From the NCBI GenBank assembly GCA_003511885.1, contig DOIX01000425.1:1-5543 (forward strand): a stretch of 5,543 nt of DNA, written 5' to 3'. Under the pieces are notes generated by a model that saw only the letters and a list, made by a program, of their open reading frames with translations, had not been told where the DNA came from and ran no database searches. Numbering within the stretch: the stretch's first letter is position 1; the number at the start of each line of letters is the position of its first letter. The position numbers and the translations under genes are program-made. Positions 1-5,506 of this stretch are shown piece after piece. This DNA comes from Cyanobacteria bacterium UBA11153. GTDB taxonomy: Bacteria > Cyanobacteriota > Cyanobacteriia > Cyanobacteriales > Coleofasciculaceae.

Positions 1-276
1 TCGTAAGCTATTCCCAGATCACCCAGCGATTGTTCCTCCCCAAGTCTATCCTTAATTTCCCGCGCGATGGCTAATCTCTGTTGCTGATATTCAATTGCTT
101 TGGTGTAGTCTCCTAGGGCATAGTAAGCATTTCCTAGATTACCCAGAGATTTTCCCTCCCCAAGTCTATCCTTAATTTCCCGTGCGATGGCTAAACACTG
201 CTGATGATATTCAATGGCTTTGGTGTAGTCTCCTAGGGCATCGTAAGCTATTCCTAGATTACCCAGTGCCCATCCC
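1..276 (-). repeat. 120-bp tandem coding repeats (TPR units)
   Basis: The DNA repeats with a 120-base period. 1-120 and 121-240 differ at 14 of 120 positions by direct comparison, and a third copy is recognisable at 241-276. Each unit encodes a 40-residue TPR with linker. The stretch 38-60 is identical to 158-180, and 101-120 to 221-240. The array continues past the left edge, so copy number is unknown. Confidence 0.9.
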
Positions 277-569
277 TCACCTTGTCGGTAATTAATTTTC
301 TGATATATTACTAATGCTGCTTGCCAAGATTGTAATGCAGCTTCAAATTGACTAGTATTATACTGCTGATTCCCTTGATTAAATAATTGATCCGCTTGTC
401 CTTTCAATTCCTCCGGAGTTTGTGCCAACACCTGAGTTTGTGGTAAAAATTGCCAATCTACTCCCAGTCTTGCACCTGATAATTGAGGCATATATCCGAA
501 ATTGGCGTTGAGAATTACCACGAGTAGGAAGGTAATGATGGTAGTGGTGGCAAATTTGGTAAAACGCAT
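1..569 (-). CDS. TPR-repeat protein with N-terminal signal/anchor, C-terminus beyond the window
   Basis: This frame stays open for 189 codons from an ATG at 569-567 to the left edge. Residues 1-7 are short and basic, and residues 8-20 are hydrophobic (TTTIITFLLVVIL), so I infer a signal peptide or membrane anchor. A linker reaches LAQTPEE near residue 50, a junction often seen in exported cyanobacterial proteins. TPR units follow at about 61-94, 101-134 and 141-174, with another starting at 181. The 40-residue unit carries LGNLGIAYDALGDYTKAIEY and then LAIAREIKDRLGE, the TPR_12-like type that mediates protein-protein contacts. Many relatives end in a CHAT protease-like domain, but that part lies outside the window. 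No clear Shine-Dalgarno precedes the ATG and no other ATG lies just upstream, so the start rests on the signal-like N-terminus. It is transcribed in the same direction as sixA but 494 bases away, so probably independently. Confidence 0.88.
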   Translation of the reverse strand, partial: MRFTKFATTTIITFLLVVILNANFGYMPQLSGARLGVDWQFLPQTQVLAQTPEELKGQADQLFNQGNQQYNTSQFEAALQSWQAALVIYQKINYRQGEGWALGNLGIAYDALGDYTKAIEYHQQCLAIAREIKDRLGEGKSLGNLGNAYYALGDYTKAIEYQQQRLAIAREIKDRLGEEQSLGDLGIAY

Positions 570-752
570 GAGGGATAGTTGGATGAGTGTGGGATTGGTG
601 TGGAGATGTTGCACCTGCTAATCTCTAGAGAGGATATATCTCTGAGGGTTTTTACCTTATGCAGTTGTTCGGGATTTTTCGTATTTTATGGCAGTTGTCA
701 AGGTTTGGAGGAGAGAGGGAAAGATTTGTCGGGGTGTTAGTTTGAGGATAAC

Positions 753-771
753 AGATGGTGCGTTAGCTTTC
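753..771. repeat. Half copy of GGTGCGTTA palindromic repeat
   Basis: AGATGGTGCGTTAGCTTTC here is identical to 966-984. In this copy the right arm (TAACGCACC) is missing, so it looks like a truncated or decayed copy of the hairpin at 970-997. A shorter piece, TTAGCTTTC, also occurs at 950-958. Confidence 0.75.
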
Positions 772-822
772 TACAATGATTTTTAGTCTACGAATCTTGT
801 AGGGATGTTTTTGTAGGGCTGT

Positions 823-847
823 TAGCGAAGCGTGGCGCTAGCCTAGC
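823..847. repeat. Small overlapping palindromes
   Basis: TAGCG at 823-827 pairs with CGCTA at 836-840. The overlapping GCTAG (837-841) and CTAGC (843-847) form a second inverted repeat around one base. The core GTTAGCGAAGCGTGGCGC resembles short palindromic repeats scattered through filamentous cyanobacterial genomes; that resemblance is from memory and not checked by search. Confidence 0.5.
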
Positions 848-900
848 AAGAGGGCGATAACCTTGGCAAGTAATCGATAATTATTCAATCCGAATGCTTC

Positions 901-923
901 ACCCTGCCCTCGCGATTAATATT
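901..923. repeat. 23-bp direct repeat, copy 1
   Basis: This 23-base block, starting ACCCTGCCCTCGCG and ending TTAATATT, is exactly repeated at 1031-1053. The flanks differ, so the unit boundary is sharp. Two copies only, 130 bases apart. Confidence 0.8.
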
Positions 924-965
924 AAATCAAATTTTTAGTTCATTTGACATTAGCTTTCCCATCAT

Positions 966-997
966 AGATGGTGCGTTAGCTTTCAGCATAACGCACC
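966..997. repeat. GGTGCGTTA hairpin repeat, full copy
   Basis: GGTGCGTTA (970-978) pairs perfectly with TAACGCACC (989-997). An inner GCT/AGC pair (979-981 with 985-987, A988 bulged) leaves a three-base loop. The left flank CCATC (959-963) can instead pair with GATGG (967-971), giving a competing small hairpin. No T-run follows on either strand, so it is more likely a dispersed palindromic repeat than an intrinsic terminator for sixA, which is transcribed towards it. Confidence 0.75.
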
Positions 998-1030
998 CTA
1001 CGGATAATTTGATGTATTTGTGAATGGGTT

Positions 1031-1053
1031 ACCCTGCCCTCGCGATTAATATT
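1031..1053. repeat. 23-bp direct repeat, copy 2
   Basis: This is an exact copy of 901-923, ending ten bases from the sixA stop codon. A GGGTTACCC palindrome (1026-1034) overlaps its left end. Confidence 0.8.
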
Positions 1054-1063
1054 CTCCCTAGTG

Positions 1064-1561
1064 TTAAAGCAACCATTTGGGGGCAGCGAGCAAAAATAAT
1101 TGACTTTCACCGATAGGATTTCCATTTTCTGGAAGACTTAATCCAATGATTCCGGCTTTCTTGAGGACTAATTTTCCTTTTGCTTCTCCCCATATCAATG
1201 TTTCTGCCCAATTACTTAAATCTGGTTGATGACCGACTAGGGCTAAACATCCTTTAATTGTAGTACTTTTTCGCCATTCTTCTAGCCAGTTTATCCAGGT
1301 ATGGATATCGCCATTGGGAGAGAGACTGGTAAATTCTTCGACATGGGAAGTTAAGCCAAGATCTTTGAGAATAGCGGCAGTTTCTCGCGCCCGTATTAGG
1401 GGACTGGTTAAAATTAGATCGAAATGGACTTCTTTTTCCCGAAGTTGTTTGGCTACTTGGCGAGTTTTCTGTCGTCCTTTTTCTGTTAAGGTTCTTTCTG
1501 TATCGTTTGTATCTGTTTGGGGTTCGGTGGCTATGCCGTGGCGAATGAGGTAGAGTTGCAT
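1064..1561 (-). CDS. sixA: Phosphohistidine phosphatase SixA
   Basis: A 165-residue protein of the histidine phosphatase (phosphoglycerate mutase-like) superfamily, matching the compact SixA subgroup in size. SixA proteins remove phosphate from phosphohistidine, for example on HPt domains of His-Asp phosphorelays in E. coli; the cyanobacterial target is unknown. The catalytic motif RHG is at residues 7-9, with H8 the expected nucleophile. SPLIRARET (53-61) carries the phosphate-binding Arg (R57 by position relative to E. coli R55). GHQPD (110-114) supplies the second histidine, H111, and a conserved-looking LTEKG lies at 25-29. The ATG at 1561 is supported because the RHG motif must lie within the first ten residues. 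There is no obvious Shine-Dalgarno. The gene is intact, predicted cytoplasmic, and divergent from map by 551 bases. Confidence 0.93.
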   Translation of the reverse strand: MQLYLIRHGIATEPQTDTNDTERTLTEKGRQKTRQVAKQLREKEVHFDLILTSPLIRARETAAILKDLGLTSHVEEFTSLSPNGDIHTWINWLEEWRKSTTIKGCLALVGHQPDLSNWAETLIWGEAKGKLVLKKAGIIGLSLPENGNPIGESQLFLLAAPKWLL

Positions 1562-1583
1562 AGTTAATGTAATTTGTTTCAGG

Positions 1584-1605
1584 ATTATAGAAGTTACATG
1601 GTAAC
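1584..1605 (-). promoter_or_regulatory. Putative sixA promoter with adjoining palindrome
   Basis: On the minus strand a perfect TATAAT occupies 1589-1584, ending 22 bases before the sixA ATG. Just upstream is the palindrome GTTAC-ATG-GTAAC (1593-1605), in the -10/-35 spacer where a repressor could block polymerase. No good -35 hexamer stands at 16-18 bp. The palindrome does not fit the NtcA pattern GTA-N8-TAC. The promoter call is reasonable; the operator call is inference. Confidence 0.45.
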
Positions 1606-1763
1606 ACTAGTTTTGATCCAGATTTCAGGTCATTTAACGAGAAAGCCTTTCTCATCGGGTAATTTTTAATTAATTAATCTGACAAAATACGGGTGAATGG
1701 CTTCTGAATGAGTCAAATATGCGTGTCTTTTGCTCTTAAATTTTCACTCCTAACACCGTTGGC

Positions 1764-1785
1764 GTAGCCGCCCGGAAAGGGCTAC
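1764..1785. repeat. GTAGCC...GGCTAC hairpin repeat
   Basis: GTAGCC (1764-1769) pairs with GGCTAC (1780-1785) around a ten-base GC-rich loop; CCC (1771-1773) can alternatively pair with GGG (1779-1781). The surrounding GTTGGCGTAGCC resembles a short repeat common in intergenic cyanobacterial DNA; this is recollection, not a search result. Confidence 0.5.
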
Positions 1786-1789
1786 TCCT

Positions 1790-1864
1790 CACATCGAACT
1801 CAGGTCATCCTACAATCGTGCTAATGCTTGGGATATTGAAGATGTGGGGTATCGAATCGTCTAA
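1790..1864 (+). pseudogene. Possible C-terminal remnant of an SUMF1/FGE-sulfatase-type gene
   Basis: One frame reads HIELRSSYNRANA, then WDIEDVGYRIV and a TAA at 1862-1864. The pattern LRSSY.R followed about ten residues later by VGYRIV and a stop resembles the end of formylglycine-generating-enzyme (SUMF1) domains, which often finish with R-S-A-x-R and then I/V-G-F-R-V/I-V. The frame is open only from 1754, and its first part overlaps the hairpin repeat at 1764-1785, so the rest of the gene would have been lost, perhaps where the repeat inserted. The match is short and made by eye; chance is a real alternative. Confidence 0.3.
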
Positions 1865-1951
1865 AATGCAAGGATATCTGAGTGTGGTGCAATCTGCGAT
1901 CGCCTTTGATGCTATCGTGTTATGGTAGCTTCCGTCTCTGGTACAGATTGG

Positions 1952-1965
1952 GGCGCTGAAGCGCC
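1952..1965. repeat. GGCGC-TGAA-GCGCC hairpin repeat
   Basis: A perfect five-base stem GGCGC (1952-1956)/GCGCC (1961-1965) closes a TGAA loop. The context GGGGCGCTGAAGCGCCTACT resembles a small interspersed repeat of filamentous cyanobacteria, from memory. No T-run follows, so it is not a typical terminator. Confidence 0.55.
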
Positions 1966-2045
1966 TACTACAAACGGGGGGTTGAGGGGAAATTGAGTTG
2001 GGTTTACTTGGTGCAGTAATTTCATAATAGACTTAAAATATAGAA

Positions 2046-2061
2046 ACAATTGAAAAATTGT
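2046..2061 (+). promoter_or_regulatory. Inverted repeat in the map leader
   Basis: ACAATT-GAAA-AATTGT is a perfect six-base inverted repeat 51 bases upstream of the map ATG, with a third CAATTGA at 2077-2083. Weak -10-like hexamers CATAAT (2023-2028) and TAAAAT (2034-2039) lie just upstream, but neither has a matching -35 at the right distance. It could be an operator or a leader hairpin; neither is demonstrated. Confidence 0.25.
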
Positions 2062-2112
2062 CTCCTATTTCCTTGGCAATTGAGAGCCATTGTCCCATCT
2101 TTATCAGTGTAA

Positions 2113-2940
2113 ATGAACATTCTCAGTAAACTCCTGTCTAAGCCTGCTCAAACTACCTCTGCACCCAAACAACGCCGAGGAATTCATCTCAAATCTGAGC
2201 CAGAAATTGAAATCATGAGGCAGGCATCTCAAATTGTGGCGAAGGTGCTTAAAGAAATTTCGGAAATGGTAAAGCCGGGGATGACTACTGCTGATTTGGA
2301 TGCTTATGCTGAGAAACGCATTCGCGAGATGGGTGCAACCCCAAGTTTCAAAGGATATCATGGTTTTCCTGCCTCGATTTGTGCTTCGATTAATAATGAA
2401 GTAGTCCATGGCATTCCCAATCGGAAAAAAGTAATTCGCTCTGGTGATGTTTTGAAGGTAGATACTGGAGCTTATTACCATGGTTTCCATGGCGACTCTT
2501 GTATTACGATTCCTGTTGGCGAAGTTAAACCCAAAGCGGCTAAATTAATTAAGGTGGCAGAAGAAGCTCTCTATGCCGGAATTTATCAGGTGAAACCGGG
2601 AAAATACTTGCTAGATATTGCTGGGGCAATTGAAGATTTAGTTAAGGCTAATGGTTTTAGTGTTGTTGAAGATTTTACAGGGCACGGTGTCGGACAAAAC
2701 CTCCATGAAGAACCATCTGTCTTCAATTTTCGTACCCGTCAATTGCCTAATGTCAAGCTGAAAGCTGGGATGACTTTAGCAATTGAACCCATTGTCAATG
2801 CTGGCTCTAAGTTTACCAGAATTTTAGCGGATCAATGGACGGCGGTTACGGTAGATAATGCTTTATCTGCCCAATTCGAGCATACAGTATTAGTGACAGA
2901 AGATGGGTATGAAATATTAACGGATCGTACTAATATTTGA
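2113..2940 (+). CDS. map: Type I methionine aminopeptidase
   Basis: A 275-residue cytoplasmic metalloprotease that removes the initiator methionine from nascent proteins when the second residue is small. All five metal ligands of the family are visible: D117 (VDTG), D128 (HGDS), H191 (TGHGVG), E225 (AIEP) and E256 (QFEHT). The active-site histidines H99 (VVHG) and H198 (NLHEE) are also present. Length exceeds the roughly 250-265 residues of the short bacterial enzymes because of a leader of about 23 residues, basic and Ser/Thr/Pro/Gln-containing ([13 protein letters not shown]...KQRRGI). I recall a similar leader in other cyanobacterial MetAPs, which supports the ATG at 2113. The alternative start M35 (EIEIM) would cut into the first helix. 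No Shine-Dalgarno is evident. The gene appears intact and is probably monocistronic: the next gene starts 147 bases on, past a long inverted repeat. Confidence 0.95.
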   Translation: MNILSKLLSKPAQTTSAPKQRRGIHLKSEPEIEIMRQASQIVAKVLKEISEMVKPGMTTADLDAYAEKRIREMGATPSFKGYHGFPASICASINNEVVHGIPNRKKVIRSGDVLKVDTGAYYHGFHGDSCITIPVGEVKPKAAKLIKVAEEALYAGIYQVKPGKYLLDIAGAIEDLVKANGFSVVEDFTGHGVGQNLHEEPSVFNFRTRQLPNVKLKAGMTLAIEPIVNAGSKFTRILADQWTAVTVDNALSAQFEHTVLVTEDGYEILTDRTNI

Positions 2941-2979
2941 GAGATAATCTGTGGTAGATAAGTAGGAGCATGGCACAAC

Positions 2980-3051
2980 GTAGGGAGAGGAATATCCAGC
3001 TAAATCAAGTAGTTCAAGCCCAGAGAAGATAATGGATATTCCCCTCCCTAC
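2980..3051. repeat. 72-bp element with 19-bp inverted arms
   Basis: The left arm GTAGGGAGAGGAATATCCA (2980-2998) matches the reverse complement of the right arm (3033-3051) at 18 of 19 positions; A2988 faces C3043. The arms flank a 34-base loop without coding potential. It lies 39 bases after the map stop and 36 bases before the Uma2 ATG. There is no T-run, so it is not a canonical intrinsic terminator, though so long a stem could still block transcription or protect the map mRNA 3' end. Its size and terminal arms also suit a small MITE-like or REP-like repeat. No target-site duplication is obvious at the ends. Confidence 0.7.
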
Positions 3052-3074
3052 ACTGATAATAGCGATCGCATTTT

Positions 3075-3079
3075 GGAGG
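3075..3079 (+). promoter_or_regulatory. Strong Shine-Dalgarno deciding the Uma2 start
   Basis: GGAGG (within TTTTGGAGGAAATAG) stands eight bases before the ATG at 3088. It is the clearest ribosome binding site in the window. It marks 3088, not the later in-frame ATG at 3229, as the original start of the Uma2 gene. Confidence 0.8.
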
Positions 3080-3087
3080 AAATAGCT

Positions 3088-3864
3088 ATGTTACAGTACA
3101 ACTTACCTCGGCACTTGCCCTCAGCAGATGAACTACCAGACTCGGATGATACACCTGTGGATAATGAACTACAAGAATTAATACCAGGGTTGCTCAAAGC
3201 TATCTGACTAATACTTTGGGCGGAAAGGATGGATTGGTTTTTTGGGATTGATATGGGTATTTACCATCACCCCGATAAACCAGCTATTGTGCCAGATGCT
3301 TTCTTAAGTTTAGGAGTAGAAAGATTTTATGATGAGGAGTTACGCCCCAGTTACGTCTTGTGGGATGAAAATGTTGTTCCCATTTTCGTACTAGAAGTAG
3401 TTTCCCAAACTTATCGCAAGGAATACAGCGATAAATTAGCAGAATACCAAGCTTTAGGGGTACTTTATTATGTAATTTATTCCTCCCGTCGTCGTCGCAA
3501 ACCCCGTTTAGAAGTACATAAGTTAGTCAATGGTAAGTATGAATTACAGTCAGGTAATCCAGTTTGGCTGCCAGAAATTGGTTTAGGAATAGGTTGTGAA
3601 AAAAGTAATTATTCTGGAGTGATAAGGGAATGGTTGTATTGGTATGAGGAGGAGGGCAAACGTTATTTGACACCCGAAGAACAAGTTAAAAAGGAAGTGC
3701 AAGAGGCGCAACAAGCACAACAACAAGCACGATTTGCCCAACTACAAGTACAACAATTCCAACAAGAGATACAACTTGTCCAACAACGCGCCCAGCAAGA
3801 AGCACAACGCGCTGAAAAATTAGCGCAGCGATTGCGTGAGTTAGGAATTGATCCAGAATCTTAG
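3088..3864 (+). pseudogene. Uma2 family (DUF820) endonuclease-like gene interrupted by an in-frame TGA
   Basis: From the ATG at 3088 the frame reads 39 residues (MLQYNLPRHLPSADELP to LLKAI), meets TGA at 3205-3207, and continues in the same frame to TAG at 3862-3864; intact it would be 258 residues. The joined product reads as one Uma2 protein: LLKAI-stop-LILWAERMDWFFG, then GIDMGIYHHPDKPAIVPDAF, LEVVSQTYRKEYSDKLAEY, and a coiled-coil tail ending RLRELGIDPES. Candidate PD-(D/E)XK residues, numbered from 3088, are D70, E103 and K116, all after the stop. Residues 199-249 form a coiled-coil-like tail with 20 Gln in 51. Uma2 genes are abundant in cyanobacteria and of poorly known role. One substitution explains the break; TTA (Leu) to TGA would suit the family as I remember it. 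A 211-residue product could start at M48 (3229), but no well-spaced Shine-Dalgarno precedes it. Alternatives are readthrough or a sequencing error. Confidence 0.85.
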
Positions 3865-3887
3865 AGGTAAATTCAATGATGTTACAG

Positions 3888-5438
3888 TCACAATCCCAAA
3901 TCTACCGCTACCCGATGGGCACAAGCAAACCCAGAAAATGCTACGGCATTTAATCCTTGTCCCGGAAATGTACTATCACCTACGCAATATAATCCGGGAA
4001 TAGCTGTGCGATTAAAGGGCATTCCTAATAATCCCATTAACTTTCGTTGCGGAATTGGGCCATAAGTGCCATCTTCTCTGCCTAGAAACCGCCTATGGGT
4101 TCGAGGTGTTCCTACTTCTTGATAATCTAATCCTGCTATTAAACCTGGAAAAATCTTCTCTAAACGCTCAATTAAATGTTCTGCTGCTGCTTCCTTCTTA
4201 TCCTCATATTCTTTTGGCGATAATCCTTGCCATTCCTCAATCCAACTGGGGGTAAAGGTATGAATAATATGATGTCCCTCTGGTGCTAAATCGGGATCTA
4301 GTAAGGTAGGAATTGAGACAAAGATAGTGCCTTGGGAGTCTTGCATCTTTTCCCAATCTTCTAGGAGAATATGGTGACATTCCGTACCCGGTGGTAAAAC
4401 TTCGGCTTTTACTCCCAAATGCAAACTTAAGAAACTGGGTGATTTCTGATAACGCTCCTGCCATCTCTTCTCTGATGCGGGCATTGCCTCTGGTGGCAGT
4501 AATTTTTCAAAGGTATCCCAACGAGTAGCATTGGAAATAATCCGCTTGGCGCGATATTCCTCTCCAGTGGCTAACTTTACTCCCACTGCTTTACCATTTT
4601 CGATGATAATTTTGGTGACTTTGGCTTTGTACTTAATCTCTCCGCCAGCTTTCTCCAATCCTTCTACCAATTTCTGGGCAATTTGCCCGACACCACCTTT
4701 AGGATAATTAATACCACCAAAATGGCGATCGCTAAATACCATCCCCGCATTAATCATCGGTGTCTTATCCGCAGGTACTACTGACCAACAGTAACATTCC
4801 ATATCAATAAACTTGAGCAACTCCGGATCTGTGATATACTTCCGCGCAATATCCCCCGCATTCTGTGGCAAGTACTTGACTAAACCCAAACAAGCCAAAG
4901 GATGCTGGAAAAATACCCGCATTAAATACCCAATTTCCTCCAAAGACAACAAGTCCATCACGTTGAGACAGTTAAACACCGCCCAACACTCATCATAAAA
5001 CTTCCGCACCCCCTCCTTTTCCCTGGGAAAGCGATCGCTAAGTTCTTGCAAAAATTTCTCATAATCGCGATGAACTTTTAGCTCTAAACCTCCTGGCAAA
5101 TGATAATGAATCTGAACTGGATCGGAAATTGTTTCCAAGCTGACATTCACTGCCTGTAGCGCCTTAGTCAGCAAATTTGTCGTCCCTTCCGTACCAAAGC
5201 CAAAAATCATCGATGCCCCAACATCGAAACGATACCCCTCCCTTTCAAAATAACCCGCACTACCACCAGGAATCAGATATCGTTCCAAAACCAACACCTT
5301 CGCCCCCTTGGCGGCTAACTGAGTGGCAGTTACCAATCCACCAATTCCCGAACCAATTGCGATCGCATCAAACACTGGCACAGCTTCAGGAGAATTGGCA
5401 ATATCCTTGACAGAGGAGGGTTGGGAAGGAGCAGACAT
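3888..5438 (-). CDS. crtH: Carotenoid (prolycopene) isomerase CrtH/CrtISO
   Basis: A 516-residue FAD enzyme of the phytoene desaturase-like amine oxidoreductase group. CrtISO converts tetra-cis-lycopene, made by phytoene and zeta-carotene desaturases, to all-trans-lycopene at the membrane; in cyanobacteria and plants light can partly substitute. The dinucleotide-binding motif is at 28-34 (IGSGIGG), with the acidic residue E52 closing the second strand (VLVLER). It is followed by [20 protein letters not shown] (57-76). The C-terminal FAD motif is near 482-503 ([20 protein letters not shown]). The signatures [14 protein letters not shown] and [18 protein letters not shown] favour CrtH over the CrtP, CrtQ or CrtO desaturases. 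The start at 5438 gives about 24 residues before the Rossmann fold, a poorly conserved extension; no clear Shine-Dalgarno is seen. The gene is intact and convergent with the Uma2 gene, with 23 bases between stops and no terminator hairpin in them. Confidence 0.94.
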   Translation of the reverse strand: MSAPSQPSSVKDIANSPEAVPVFDAIAIGSGIGGLVTATQLAAKGAKVLVLERYLIPGGSAGYFEREGYRFDVGASMIFGFGTEGTTNLLTKALQAVNVSLETISDPVQIHYHLPGGLELKVHRDYEKFLQELSDRFPREKEGVRKFYDECWAVFNCLNVMDLLSLEEIGYLMRVFFQHPLACLGLVKYLPQNAGDIARKYITDPELLKFIDMECYCWSVVPADKTPMINAGMVFSDRHFGGINYPKGGVGQIAQKLVEGLEKAGGEIKYKAKVTKIIIENGKAVGVKLATGEEYRAKRIISNATRWDTFEKLLPPEAMPASEKRWQERYQKSPSFLSLHLGVKAEVLPPGTECHHILLEDWEKMQDSQGTIFVSIPTLLDPDLAPEGHHIIHTFTPSWIEEWQGLSPKEYEDKKEAAAEHLIERLEKIFPGLIAGLDYQEVGTPRTHRRFLGREDGTYGPIPQRKLMGLLGMPFNRTAIPGLYCVGDSTFPGQGLNAVAFSGFACAHRVAVDLGL

Positions 5439-5465
5439 AGATTTAACAATTACTTAACAAGTTTT

Positions 5466-5471
5466 ATTTTA
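5466..5471 (-). promoter_or_regulatory. Weak -10-like box for crtH
   Basis: On the minus strand TAAAAT (5471-5466) ends 27 bases before the crtH ATG. The -35 position falls inside the heptamer repeat array, and CCTACT at 17-bp spacing is a poor match. If this promoter is real it would depend on an activator or an unusual -35. Confidence 0.25.
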
Positions 5472-5478
5472 GCAGGCA

Positions 5479-5506
5479 GGGAGTATGGAGTAGGGAGTGG
5501 GGAGTA
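5479..5506. repeat. Four tandem degenerate heptamers (GGGAGTA type)
   Basis: The units are GGGAGTA, TGGAGTA, GGGAGTG and GGGAGTA, read on the plus strand without gaps. This fits the short tandemly repeated repetitive (STRR) class of 7-mers described in filamentous cyanobacteria. It sits 41 bases upstream of the crtH ATG, where the crtH -35 region would be expected. Confidence 0.75.

Larger units (their letters stand above)
570..1063. other. 494-bp gene-free spacer between sixA and the TPR gene
   Basis: I see no credible coding frame here. The spacer holds the upstream region of the TPR gene (570-about 710) and then interleaved short repeats (753-1053), annotated separately. A 12-base motif, TTAT plus GCAGTTGT, occurs at 657-668 and, with one extra G, at 686-698, about three helical turns apart. 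A TTGACA hexamer lies on the minus strand at 701-696 beside the second copy. With 16-bp spacing it faces AAAAAT (679-674), a possible but weak promoter for the TPR gene. Confidence 0.6.
1562..2112. other. 551-bp divergent intergenic region between sixA and map
   Basis: No intact gene is visible. From the sixA side it holds the sixA -10 box and palindrome, a 15-base palindrome GAGAAAG-C-CTTTCTC (1639-1653) followed by an AT-rich run, a repeat hairpin (1764-1785), a possible gene remnant (1790-1864), a HIP1 octamer (1896-1903), a second repeat hairpin (1952-1965), and the map leader with an inverted repeat (2046-2061). Confidence 0.6.

Noticed and set aside
901..1053. 23-bp direct repeats considered as a CRISPR array
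   Set aside because: There are only two copies, 107 bases of unrelated sequence lie between them, that spacer contains another repeat, and no cas gene is present.
1639..1653. GAGAAAG-C-CTTTCTC palindrome as a terminator
   Set aside because: No gene ends nearby on either strand: sixA and map both start away from it. It remains only a palindrome of unknown role.
1254..1655. 133-codon frame on the minus strand overlapping sixA
   Set aside because: It lies in another frame of sixA, its composition (Ser/Arg/Asn-rich) is not protein-like, and sixA has full catalytic motifs.
1896..1903. HIP1 octamer as a specific regulatory site
   Set aside because: GCGATCGC occurs five times here, also inside crtH, as expected for a genome-wide over-represented cyanobacterial octamer; position alone gives no regulatory meaning.
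1562..2112. tRNA or riboswitch in the long divergent spacer
   Set aside because: I saw no cloverleaf, no TTCGA-type T-loop with paired arms, and no recognisable riboswitch core; the hairpins present are short isolated repeats.
2104..2490. 128-codon frame antisense to map
   Set aside because: It is antisense to a fully conserved enzyme and has no recognisable domain or ribosome binding site.
2980..3051. Intrinsic (Rho-independent) terminator of map
   Set aside because: The loop is 34 bases and no T-run follows the right arm, so it does not match the canonical form, although a stem-based barrier cannot be excluded.
3229..3864. Simple annotation of a 211-residue Uma2 protein starting at 3229
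   Set aside because: The Uma2 N-terminal region is encoded in frame from 3088, with a strong Shine-Dalgarno there; 3229 has no good ribosome binding site. The interrupted-gene reading explains more.
4055..5410. Several 60-80 codon frames within crtH on both strands
   Set aside because: All lie inside the conserved crtH frame, show no family motifs, and are expected by chance in a gene of this length.
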